From contig CANRGU010000036.1 in NCBI GenBank assembly GCA_947630255.1, positions 1-11,714 of the forward strand: a stretch of DNA of 11,714 bases. Reading direction: 5' to 3'. Below the pieces are notes generated by a model. The model had not been told where the DNA came from. It saw nothing but the letters and a program-made list of their open reading frames with translations, and did not search any database. Shown piece after piece: positions 6,568-11,714 of the stretch. Made by a program: the position numbers and the translations under genes. The stretch's first letter is position 1. Each line of letters starts with the position of its first letter. This stretch comes from an uncultured Clostridia bacterium. GTDB lineage: Bacteria; Bacillota; Clostridia; TANB77; CAG-508.

Positions 6568-6816
6568 TCAATATTTCTTTCTCCTGAAAAACAATCCTGC
6601 TTTACTTTTAATTATGGCAAATTCGCCATAATTAAAATTTGGATTATGAATTTCTTCCCAAATTTCTAAAAACTCAACAGTATTTCTATTTCTTAGTCAA
6701 TCTGAAACAAAAAAATCACCATCTTTTGACTTTGGCATATCAGTAATTGATATATAATCTTCATCATCAATTTTTATAAAAAATATTTTTTGATTTAAAA
6801 CATTTAGTTCTGCCAT
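6568..6816 (-). pseudogene. KilA-N domain protein remnant with TGA at a conserved Trp position
   Basis: The 83-codon frame begins MAELNVLNQKIFFIKI after a GGAGG placed 7 bases upstream. It continues DDEDYISITDMPK, then TGA (6697-6699, codon 40), then LRNRNTVEFLEIWEEIHNPNFN. This matches the start of KilA-N domain proteins (EDYISLTDMAK...NWMRNRNTIEFLGIWE...NPNF), putative DNA-binding proteins frequent in mobile elements; the TGA replaces the Trp before RNRNT. The later part of the domain (KKWIE...GRYGGTYAH) is absent: the frame ends soon after IIKSKAGL. Nonsense plus C-terminal loss indicate a decayed gene. TGA serves as stop in dtd and in the folate gene, so a TGA=Trp code is not supported. 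Confidence 0.75.
6606..6637. repeat. Perfect 13-bp inverted repeat within the KilA-N remnant
   Basis: Positions 6606-6618 and 6625-6637 are exact reverse complements around a 6-base loop (AAATTC). No T tract follows on either strand, so it is not a typical terminator. Confidence 0.6.
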
Positions 6817-6847
6817 ATATACCTCCATAATAAATATTATACAATGA

Positions 6848-7127
6848 AAAAAGAAATATTTATTCATTTATGCACTATCCTATATGTTTTTTGTTATAAA
6901 CATGATTCTTTTAAAAGCATATTCAGGATCTATTAATTGCATAATATTAACATTATTAACACTTATTTCAACTAAATATGAAAACAATAAGAAAATTAAC
7001 AGTCTTATTAAGATTATTGTGGGCAATATATGACTTTATTGTAAAAGCATATAGCACTTTTATATTGGATATTTTTTCTTTCATATCTTCTATAATAGCT
7101 ATATATAGATTTGACTTAAAAAATTAA
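6848..7127 (+). pseudogene. Decayed YgjV-like inner-membrane protein gene
   Basis: There is no intact gene between 6817 and about 7340; this is what the stretch holds. One frame (from about 6848, with ATGs at 6884 and 6902) reads ALSYMFFVINMILLKAYSGS then ILTLLTLISTKYENNKK and stops at 7033. A second frame, shifted relative to it, from 6978 to 7127 reads LRLLWAIYDFIVKAYS then FSFISSIIAIYRFDLKN. Together they resemble a YgjV-type membrane protein (HFLLLGAYSGA...RN..F...K, then LWAIY... and I.IYRFD) with the N-terminus missing and one frame change between about 6975 and 7030. No CGG lies at the break, unlike pyrH, gpmI and dtd. The identification is from memory of the family pattern and is moderate at best. 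Confidence 0.4.
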
Positions 7128-7137
7128 AAAATCGTAC

Positions 7138-7159
7138 TACAACTATTCTATTAGTTGTA
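7138..7159. repeat. Small inverted repeat in intergenic DNA
   Basis: TACAACTA (7138-7145) and TAGTTGTA (7152-7159) around a 6-base loop. It lies just past the YgjV-like remnant. Too few T residues follow for a terminator. From here to 7306 I see nothing else recognisable; the DNA is AT-rich. Confidence 0.4.
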
Positions 7160-7306
7160 AATCACTACATCAATAGAGCCAAAAAAACAGAATATATAAA
7201 TGTATTAGTATATTTTTTATCTTGTGCATAATTTTCGACGTTTTGAATATAATAAACAAATAATTTAAGTATTTATAAAAATATTTTTATTTTATATTAG
7301 TAGCAT

Positions 7307-7335
7307 TTGACAAAAGTAAATAATCTATGTATAAT
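7307..7335 (+). promoter_or_regulatory. Consensus promoter of a small RNA
   Basis: TTGACA (7307-7312), 17-base spacer, TATAAT (7330-7335): a perfect sigma-A promoter with no protein gene of credible quality downstream on this strand. Confidence 0.85.
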
Positions 7336-7341
7336 AATTAT

Positions 7342-7427
7342 AGGAAATGACAAATCCACAAACGTGGTTTTGCCGAATAGAGTTAACTCACATCTAAATC
7401 GTCAAATTTACAGATGTGAGTTTTTTT
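7342..7427 (+). ncRNA. Candidate antitoxin small RNA, convergent with a membrane-peptide gene
   Basis: A predicted transcript of about 86 bases from the consensus promoter to a strong intrinsic terminator: 11-bp stem (7385-7395 with 7412-7422) followed by seven T (7421-7427). It contains a small hairpin CCAC-AAAC-GTGG (7356-7367). It runs toward the 37-codon membrane-peptide gene on the other strand and ends at its stop codon, so it would be complementary to the 3' untranslated part of that mRNA if the mRNA extends to about 7340. This is the arrangement of type I toxin-antitoxin pairs in Firmicutes (Fst/RNAII and the clostridial pairs). The RNA itself is inferred from promoter and terminator only. 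Confidence 0.6.
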
Positions 7428-7539
7428 ATTTATGTAGCCTGCTATCAACCCAGTTCTTATATAGAACTGCAGTTAAGGCAACGTTTAATGTTAAAGATAG
7501 CATAAATGCTATTATAAAAAATAGTATTACTTTAACCAT
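7426..7539 (-). CDS. 37-residue membrane peptide, candidate type I toxin
   Basis: The peptide MVKVILFFIIAFMLSLTLNV continues ALTAVLYKNWVDSRLHK: one predicted membrane helix (about 3-26) and a polar, charged tail, the layout of small toxins such as Fst. The ATG at 7539 is chosen because AGGTGG is 8 bases upstream; an ATG at 7545 is too close to it. The Shine-Dalgarno GGTGG (7548-7552) can pair with CCACC in the leader (7578-7582), with a nested ACGA/TCGT hairpin between, so translation is likely blocked in the folded mRNA. A convergent small RNA with a consensus promoter ends at its stop codon. I recognise no specific family; an orphan small membrane peptide is the alternative. Confidence 0.6.
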   Translation of the reverse strand: MVKVILFFIIAFMLSLTLNVALTAVLYKNWVDSRLHK

Positions 7540-7621
7540 AAACATCACCACCTCTCATACGAAAATTCGTAAAAATTGGTGGCAAAACCACATCTGCTTA
7601 TTATCATTTCCTATGTTAGAT

Positions 7622-7650
7622 AGTATAACATAGGTTTTACAATAAAGCAA
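7622..7650 (-). promoter_or_regulatory. Promoter of the membrane-peptide gene
   Basis: Minus-strand TTGCTT (7645-7650), 17 bases, TATACT (7622-7627). Start expected near 7615, giving a 5' leader of about 75 bases, long enough to fold over the ribosome binding site. Confidence 0.65.
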
Positions 7651-7683
7651 TAAAAAAACGAACATTTTTTTGTTTTTATATAT

Positions 7684-7716
7684 AAAAAAACATTCCTCAA
7701 AATTTTTTGAGAAATG
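7684..7716 (-). terminator. Terminator of the glycolytic operon (after eno)
   Basis: Minus-strand CATTTCTCAAAA (7705-7716) pairs with TTTTGAGGAATG (7691-7702), the one non-Watson-Crick pair being U-G on this strand only, followed by seven T (7684-7690). It lies 28 bases past the eno stop. Confidence 0.85.
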
Positions 7717-7744
7717 CTTTTTTGTTTTTTTAAAAATTTTTAAA

Positions 7745-9052
7745 TTATCTATTTAATCCTTTTCTTCCTGGATATATTGCTAAGTCTCCTAATTCTGCTT
7801 CTATGTTTAATAGTCTGTTGTATTTTGCAACTCTATCTGTTCTACATGGTGCTCCTGTTTTAATTTGTCCTGCATTTGTAGCTACTGCAACATCTGCAAG
7901 TGTTGTATCTTCTGTTTCTCCTGAACGATGTGATACAACTGCTGTATATCCGTTTTTCTTTGCAAGTTCTATTGCGTCTAATGTTTCTGTTAATGTTCCT
8001 ATTTGATTTAATTTTATTAATATACTATTTGCTGTTTTGTTATCTAATCCCTTTTGTAGTCTTTTTATATTAGTTACGAATAAGTCGTCTCCTACTAATT
8101 GTAGTTTATCTCCTAATTTATCTGTTAGCTTTTTCCATCCTTCCCAGTCTTCTTCTGCTAAGCCATCTTCTATTGATACTATTGGATATTTATTTGCTAA
8201 GTCTGTTAAATAGTTTATCATTTCATCTACTGTTTTTAATTCATCTGTTTTCCAGAAATAGTAGCATCCTTCTTTTCCTATTTTTTTAGCTTCATCATAC
8301 ATTTCTGTACTTGCTACGTCTAATGCTAAAACTACGTCTTCTCCTGGTTTGTATCCAGCTTCTTTAATTGCTTCAACTATAAGTTTTAATGCTTCTTCAT
8401 CACTTGATAGGTTTGGTGCAAATCCACCTTCATCTCCTACACCTGTTGATAAACCTTTTGATTTTACTACTTTTTTAAGTGTATGATATATTTCTGCTGA
8501 CATTCTTAAACATTCACAAAATGTTTTTGCTCCAACTGGCATTATCATAAATTCTTGGATATTTACAGTATTGTCTGCATGTTTTCCACCATTTAATATG
8601 TTCATCATAGGAACTGGCATTGTTTTTGCATTTGCTCCTCCTATGTATCTGTATAGGCTCATACCTAATGAGTTTGCTGCTGCTTTTGCTACAGCAAGTG
8701 ATACTCCAAGTGTTGCGTTTGCTCCAAGTTTTCCTTTGTTTTCTGTTCCATCTATTTCTATTAATTTTTTGTCTATTTCTACTTGGTCAAATACATTCAT
8801 TCCTTCTAATTCTTTTGATATTATTTGGTTTACATTTTGGACTGCTTTTAAAACACCTTTTCCTAAATATCTAGATTTGTCTCCATCTCTTAATTCTACT
8901 GCTTCAAAACTTCCTGTTGATGCTCCTGATGGCACCATTGCTACTCCATTTGTTCCTTCTTCTGTAATTACCTCAACTTGTACTGTTGGGTTTCCTCTAG
9001 AGTCTAATATTTCTAGAGCTTTAACTTCTTCAATTGCTAAATATTCCTTCAT
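7745..9052 (-). CDS. eno: Enolase
   Basis: A 435-residue enolase, complete and typical in length (about 430). It converts 2-phosphoglycerate to phosphoenolpyruvate in the cytoplasm using Mg. Catalytic and metal residues are visible: EILDSRGNPTVQVEV (14-28), loop SGAST (42-46), NILNGGKHADN with the conserved His (151-161), GDEGGFAPN with catalytic Glu208, metal ligands Asp245 (ALDVASTE), Glu295 (SIEDG) and Asp322 (VGDD), catalytic Lys347 (ILIKLNQIGT), and SHRSGETEDT. AGGAGG lies 7 bases before the ATG. It is the last gene of the operon, 45 bases after gpmI, followed by a terminator. It has no in-frame CGG; the CGG in AAC GGA is out of frame and causes no break. Confidence 0.99.
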   Translation of the reverse strand: MKEYLAIEEVKALEILDSRGNPTVQVEVITEEGTNGVAMVPSGASTGSFEAVELRDGDKSRYLGKGVLKAVQNVNQIISKELEGMNVFDQVEIDKKLIEIDGTENKGKLGANATLGVSLAVAKAAANSLGMSLYRYIGGANAKTMPVPMMNILNGGKHADNTVNIQEFMIMPVGAKTFCECLRMSAEIYHTLKKVVKSKGLSTGVGDEGGFAPNLSSDEEALKLIVEAIKEAGYKPGEDVVLALDVASTEMYDEAKKIGKEGCYYFWKTDELKTVDEMINYLTDLANKYPIVSIEDGLAEEDWEGWKKLTDKLGDKLQLVGDDLFVTNIKRLQKGLDNKTANSILIKLNQIGTLTETLDAIELAKKNGYTAVVSHRSGETEDTTLADVAVATNAGQIKTGAPCRTDRVAKYNRLLNIEAELGDLAIYPGRKGLNR

Positions 9053-9097
9053 GAATATTCCTCCTTTAAAATATATATTTAATTATAAATAATTAAC

Positions 9098-10625
9098 TTA
9101 TTTTTCTATTAAACTTTCGCCTGTCATTTCTGCTGGTTTTTCTATTCCCATAATATCAAGCATTGTTGGTATTAAATCTGCAAGTCTTCCTTCTTTTAGT
9201 TTTGCATCCTTTCCTACTAATATCAATGGTACTACATTTGTTGTATGTGCTGTGTGTGGCTCTCCTGTTGCGTAATCTATCATCTGTTCTGAGTTTCCAT
9301 GATCTGCTGTAATTAGCAGTATTCCTCCATTATTTTCTACTGCTTCTACTACTCTTCCTACGCATTCATCTATTGTTTCTAATGCTTTTATTGTGGCCTC
9401 TAAATTTCCTGTATGCCCAACCATATCTGGATTTGCATAGTTTAATATTATAGAATCATATTTTTTTGAATTAATTGCTTGAACAACATTATCAGTTACT
9501 TCAATAGCACTCATTTCTGGTTTTAAATCATAAGTTTCTACTTTTGGTGATGGAATTAATATTCTATCTTCTCCTGGATATTGTTTTTCTTCTCCTCCAT
9601 TAAAGAAGAATGTTACATGTGCGTACTTTTCTGTTTCTGCAATTCTAAGTTGTGTCATGCCTCTTTTTCCTAATATCTCACCAAATGTATTTTTTATTTC
9701 ATCTTTTTTGAATGCTATATGTACATTTTTAATTGTTTCATCATAATTTGTAAAGCAAACATAATATAATGGGAAATATTTTCTTTCAAATCCATCAAAT
9801 TCTTTATCTACTAAGCTTCTTGTAATTTCTCTTGCTCTATCTGGTCTAAAATTGAAGAATATTACTGAATCGTTTTCTGAAATAGTTGCAATTGGCTCTC
9901 CATTATTACAAATTAATGTTGGAACTACAAATTCATCAAATACTTCTTTTTGATATGATTTTTCTATTGCTAATCCCGCACTCGTTTCTTTGTCTCCGAT
10001 TCCATTAACTAGAGCATCATAAGCTTTACTTACTCTTTCCCAACGTTTGTCTCTATCCATGGCATAGAATCTACCTGAAATACTTGCAATTTTACCTACA
10101 CCCTTTTCTTCCATTTTCTTTTCTAATTCTGTTATATATGTTTCTGCTGATGCTGGAGGTGTATCTCTTCCATCTAAAAAGCAATGTACATATACGTCTT
10201 CAAAATCTTTTCTTTTTGCAAGCTCTAACAAAGCATATAAATGTCTGATATGACTATGTACTCCACCATCTGATAATAATCCCATTATATGCAATTTAGA
10301 ATTATGTTTTTTGCAATTATCTATTGCACCTACAAGTTCTGGAATACTGAAGAAATCGCCATCTTCAATAGATTTTGTTATTCTTGTTAGTTCTTGGTAT
10401 ACAATTCTTCCTGCTCCTATATTTGTGTGTCCTACTTCTGAATTTCCCATTTGTCCGCTCTGGAAGTCCTACATCTAATCCGCTTGTTTTTATTGTTGTT
10501 GTTGGGTTTTGTTTCATTAGTTTATCTAAAACTGGGGTATTGGCAAGTTTTACTGCATTTCCATCTTCTCTTTCGTTTATTCCAAATCCATCTAATATCA
10601 TAAGCATTGTTAATTTTTTATCCAT
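9098..10625 (-). CDS. gpmI: 2,3-bisphosphoglycerate-independent phosphoglycerate mutase, read through a +1 shift at a CGG codon
   Basis: iPGM interconverts 3- and 2-phosphoglycerate with two Mn ions in the cytoplasm. Residues 1-56 (MDKKLTMLMILDGFGI, then TTTIKTSGLDVGLPE) are in one frame. Codon 57 is then CGG. Skipping its C (position 10457) gives GGA CAA ATG GGA AAT TCA and continues GQMGNSEVGHTNIGAGR to the end: 508 residues, normal for the family. The restored frame begins five codons before the phosphoserine codon Ser62. The zero frame instead runs 27 further codons of unrelated sequence to a stop at 10365. Later motifs are intact: HSHIRHLYALLE, FLDGRDTPP, NFRPDRARE, ITADHGNSEQM and HTTNVVPLIL. 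The ATG at 10625 is preferred because AGGAAAG is about 9 bases before it; an upstream ATG overlaps that site. If the shift did not occur, the operon would lack this step. Confidence 0.93.
10454..10460 (-). other. Candidate +1 frameshift site, GAG CGG A, in gpmI
   Basis: Zero frame GAG CGG ACA; codon 57 is CGG. Omitting the C at 10457 gives GAG GGA CAA, encoding the conserved EGQ of LPEGQMGNSEVGH. P-site re-pairing after a +1 slip (GAG to AGC) would be poor, favouring an A-site mechanism. Confidence 0.7.
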
Positions 10626-10697
10626 AATTATTTCTTTCCTCATCTTCCCTTAGTTTCTAAAGTGTATAACCACTAGTGATGTCAGTTTTCAATTTTT

Positions 10698-11450
10698 TTA
10701 CTTGTCATAGTTTACTATTTTTGCAAATTCTTGTGCATCTAAACTTGCTCCGCCTACTAAGCCACCATCTATATCTGACATTTCGAACAAGTCTTTTGCA
10801 TTTCCAGATTTTACACTTCCACCATATTGTATTATAACACTTTCTGCTACATCTTTTCCATATATTTTTTCAATTTCTTCTCTAATCCATTTTATTGTTT
10901 CATTTGCATCCTCTTTTGTAGCAGTTTTTCCTGTTCCAATTGCCCAAATTGGTTCATAGGCTATTATTGTTTTTTCTACTTCATCATTTTTTAGTCCTTC
11001 TAATGCAAGTCTTGTTTGAGTAGTTACAACTTCTTTTGCTTCGCCACTTTCTCTTTGGTTTAAGCTTTCTCCTACACATACAATTGGTTTTAATCCTAGG
11101 CTTAATGCTTTTTTTAATTTTTTATTTACTGTTTCATCAGTTTCACCATAATATGCTCTTCTTTCTGAATGTCCTATTATTACATATTCTACTCCTATTG
11201 ATTTTAGCATTTCTCCTGAAACTTCTCCTGTATATGCACCTTTTTCTTCATAGTGCATATTTTGTGCTCCTATTTTTATATTTGTATCTTGTGCGTGTAA
11301 CAAACTATAAAATAAATCTGTATATGGAACACATAAAACCACTTCATTCTCTGTATCCTTTACAAGTGGTGCAAGTTCTGAAATAAATTCAATAGCTTCA
11401 TTTGGTACTTTGTTCATTTTCCAATTTCCTGCAATTACTTTTTTTCTCAT
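10698..11450 (-). CDS. tpiA: Triosephosphate isomerase
   Basis: A 250-residue TIM barrel of normal size. It interconverts dihydroxyacetone phosphate and glyceraldehyde 3-phosphate in the cytoplasm. Active-site residues are all present: Lys11 in GNWKMNK, His94 in IIGHSERR, Glu166 in AYEPIWAIGTGK (with the flexible loop 6), and the phosphate-binding GGSVKSGNA and GGLVGGASL near the C-terminus. An AGGAGAG Shine-Dalgarno lies 8 bases before the ATG, in the 18-base gap after pgk. The following gap to gpmI is 72 bases with no clear terminator, so the two are probably co-transcribed. The frame is intact and free of in-frame CGG. Confidence 0.99.
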   Translation of the reverse strand: MRKKVIAGNWKMNKVPNEAIEFISELAPLVKDTENEVVLCVPYTDLFYSLLHAQDTNIKIGAQNMHYEEKGAYTGEVSGEMLKSIGVEYVIIGHSERRAYYGETDETVNKKLKKALSLGLKPIVCVGESLNQRESGEAKEVVTTQTRLALEGLKNDEVEKTIIAYEPIWAIGTGKTATKEDANETIKWIREEIEKIYGKDVAESVIIQYGGSVKSGNAKDLFEMSDIDGGLVGGASLDAQEFAKIVNYDK

Positions 11451-11468
11451 AAAATTATCTCTCCTTTA

Positions 11469-11714
11469 TTATTTATTTTGAAGGCATGCTATTCCTGGAA
11501 GAACTTTACCTTCTAAAAATTCAAGTGATGCTCCTCCACCTGTTGATATATGTGTCATTTTATCTGATAGACCCATTTTCTCAATTGCTGCTGCTGAATC
11601 TCCTCCACCAATTATTGTTGTTGCGTCTAAATCTGCTAGAATCTTTGCAATTTCATTTGTTCCAACAGCATATTTTTCAAATTCGCATACTCCTAGTGGT
11701 CCATTCCATACAAT
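11469..11714 (-). CDS. pgk: Phosphoglycerate kinase, C-terminal fragment
   Basis: The last 81 residues of the gene; the rest lies beyond the right edge. It begins IVWNGPLGVCEFEKYAVGT and carries the C-terminal nucleotide-site motif TIIGGGDSAAA, then KMTHISTGGGASLEFLEGK and PGIACL, the standard PGK ending. PGK transfers phosphate from 1,3-bisphosphoglycerate to ADP in the cytoplasm. It is the first visible gene of the pgk-tpiA-gpmI-eno operon, with 18 bases to tpiA; gapA probably lies upstream, which is inference. A Cys replaces the usual Phe in GVFEFE, a mild variant. Confidence 0.97.
   Translation of the reverse strand: MVWNGPLGVCEFEKYAVGTNEIAKILADLDATTIIGGGDSAAAIEKMGLSDKMTHISTGGGASLEFLEGKVLPGIACLQNK

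Larger units (their letters stand above)
7340..7614. repeat. Bipartite inverted repeats bracketing the toxin-antitoxin locus
   Basis: ATAGGAAATGA (7340-7350) and GTGGTTTTGCC (7364-7374) recur as exact reverse complements at 7604-7614 and 7581-7591. The gaps between the two blocks are 13 and 12 bases. The repeats lie at the predicted 5' ends of both transcripts, so in a full-length toxin mRNA the 5' end could pair with its own 3' end. Confidence 0.75.

Noticed and set aside
6568..6816. TGA read as tryptophan
   Set aside because: TGA is the natural stop of dtd and of the folate cyclo-ligase here, Trp elsewhere is TGG, and the KilA-N gene is truncated anyway.
7138..7159. The small inverted repeat as a recombinase attachment site or dif site
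   Set aside because: The 8-bp arms and 6-base centre do not match the dif layout, and no integrase or second copy is visible.
7307..7633. A 108-codon plus-strand frame across the toxin locus
   Set aside because: Its start lies inside the -35 region of the consensus promoter, it crosses a strong terminator, and the peptide shows no motif; the promoter-terminator small RNA explains the DNA better.
8571..9092. Plus-strand frame of 173 codons opposite eno
   Set aside because: Eno on the other strand is complete with all catalytic residues; this frame is its antisense shadow.
1868..10457. Explaining the three frame breaks as assembly or sequencing indels
   Set aside because: The breaks are not in homopolymers, always add C before GG in the coding sense, always create CGG in frame, and occur on both strands; errors would not follow the reading frame. 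It cannot be fully excluded without reads, so it is kept as the main alternative.
1868..10457. Classical P-site slippage as the frameshift mechanism
   Set aside because: A +1 slip would require ACA to re-pair on CAC, GAG on AGC and TTT on TTC; only the last is good. The common element is the A-site CGG.
1..11714. CRISPR array, insertion sequence or riboswitch
   Set aside because: No regularly spaced repeat-spacer units, no transposase-like frame and no recognisable riboswitch core were seen.

Overview
The window is very AT-rich. It has A-rich Shine-Dalgarno sequences (GGAGG/AGGAG), canonical sigma-A promoters and Firmicute-like proteins, which points to a low-GC Clostridia-type Firmicute, probably an uncultured host-associated lineage. 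That placement is inference; no rRNA or species marker is present.

Layout. Positions 1-3395 are a minus-strand block of core genes. In transcription order they are a 5-formyltetrahydrofolate cyclo-ligase, a YfcE-type phosphodiesterase, pyrH, frr, a terminator, uppS and the first 22 codons of cdsA (ribosome recycling, UMP kinase, and the start of lipid-carrier and phospholipid synthesis). Positions 3497-5634 are plus-strand: dtd (D-aminoacyl-tRNA deacylase), tRNA-Gln(CUG) and a membrane-anchored surface protein of unknown function, each with its own promoter. Positions 5700-7720 are an accessory patch. It holds a PIN-domain toxin gene with a nonsense codon and its small partner, a broken KilA-N gene, a decayed YgjV-like membrane gene, and a compact locus that looks like a type I toxin-antitoxin pair (37-residue membrane peptide plus convergent small RNA). 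Positions 7684-11714 are a minus-strand glycolytic operon, pgk-tpiA-gpmI-eno, covering the reactions between triose phosphates/1,3-bisphosphoglycerate and phosphoenolpyruvate.

The main discovery is that three conserved genes, pyrH, gpmI and dtd, are each interrupted by exactly one extra base. In all three the extra base is a C on the coding strand directly before a conserved glycine codon (GGT, GGA, GGT), so the zero-frame codon at the break is always CGG. Skipping the C restores a full-length protein of normal family size: 235, 508 and 147 residues. In gpmI the break is five codons before the catalytic Ser62 codon. In dtd it precedes the essential Gly-cisPro motif. In pyrH it lies in the nucleotide-binding Gly-rich loop and the zero frame stops at once (CGG TAA). 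Reading every gene by eye, I found no other in-frame CGG codon in the window, although CGG occurs about a dozen times out of frame inside genes. This fits an organism in which CGG is unassigned or starved and acts as a +1 frameshift signal (C skipped and GGN read as Gly, or CGGN read as a quadruplet). The zero-frame codons before it are ACA, GAG and TTT, so classical P-site slippage does not explain the set.

The damaged accessory genes differ: they carry ordinary stop codons, truncations or frame breaks with no CGG, so they look like true decay.
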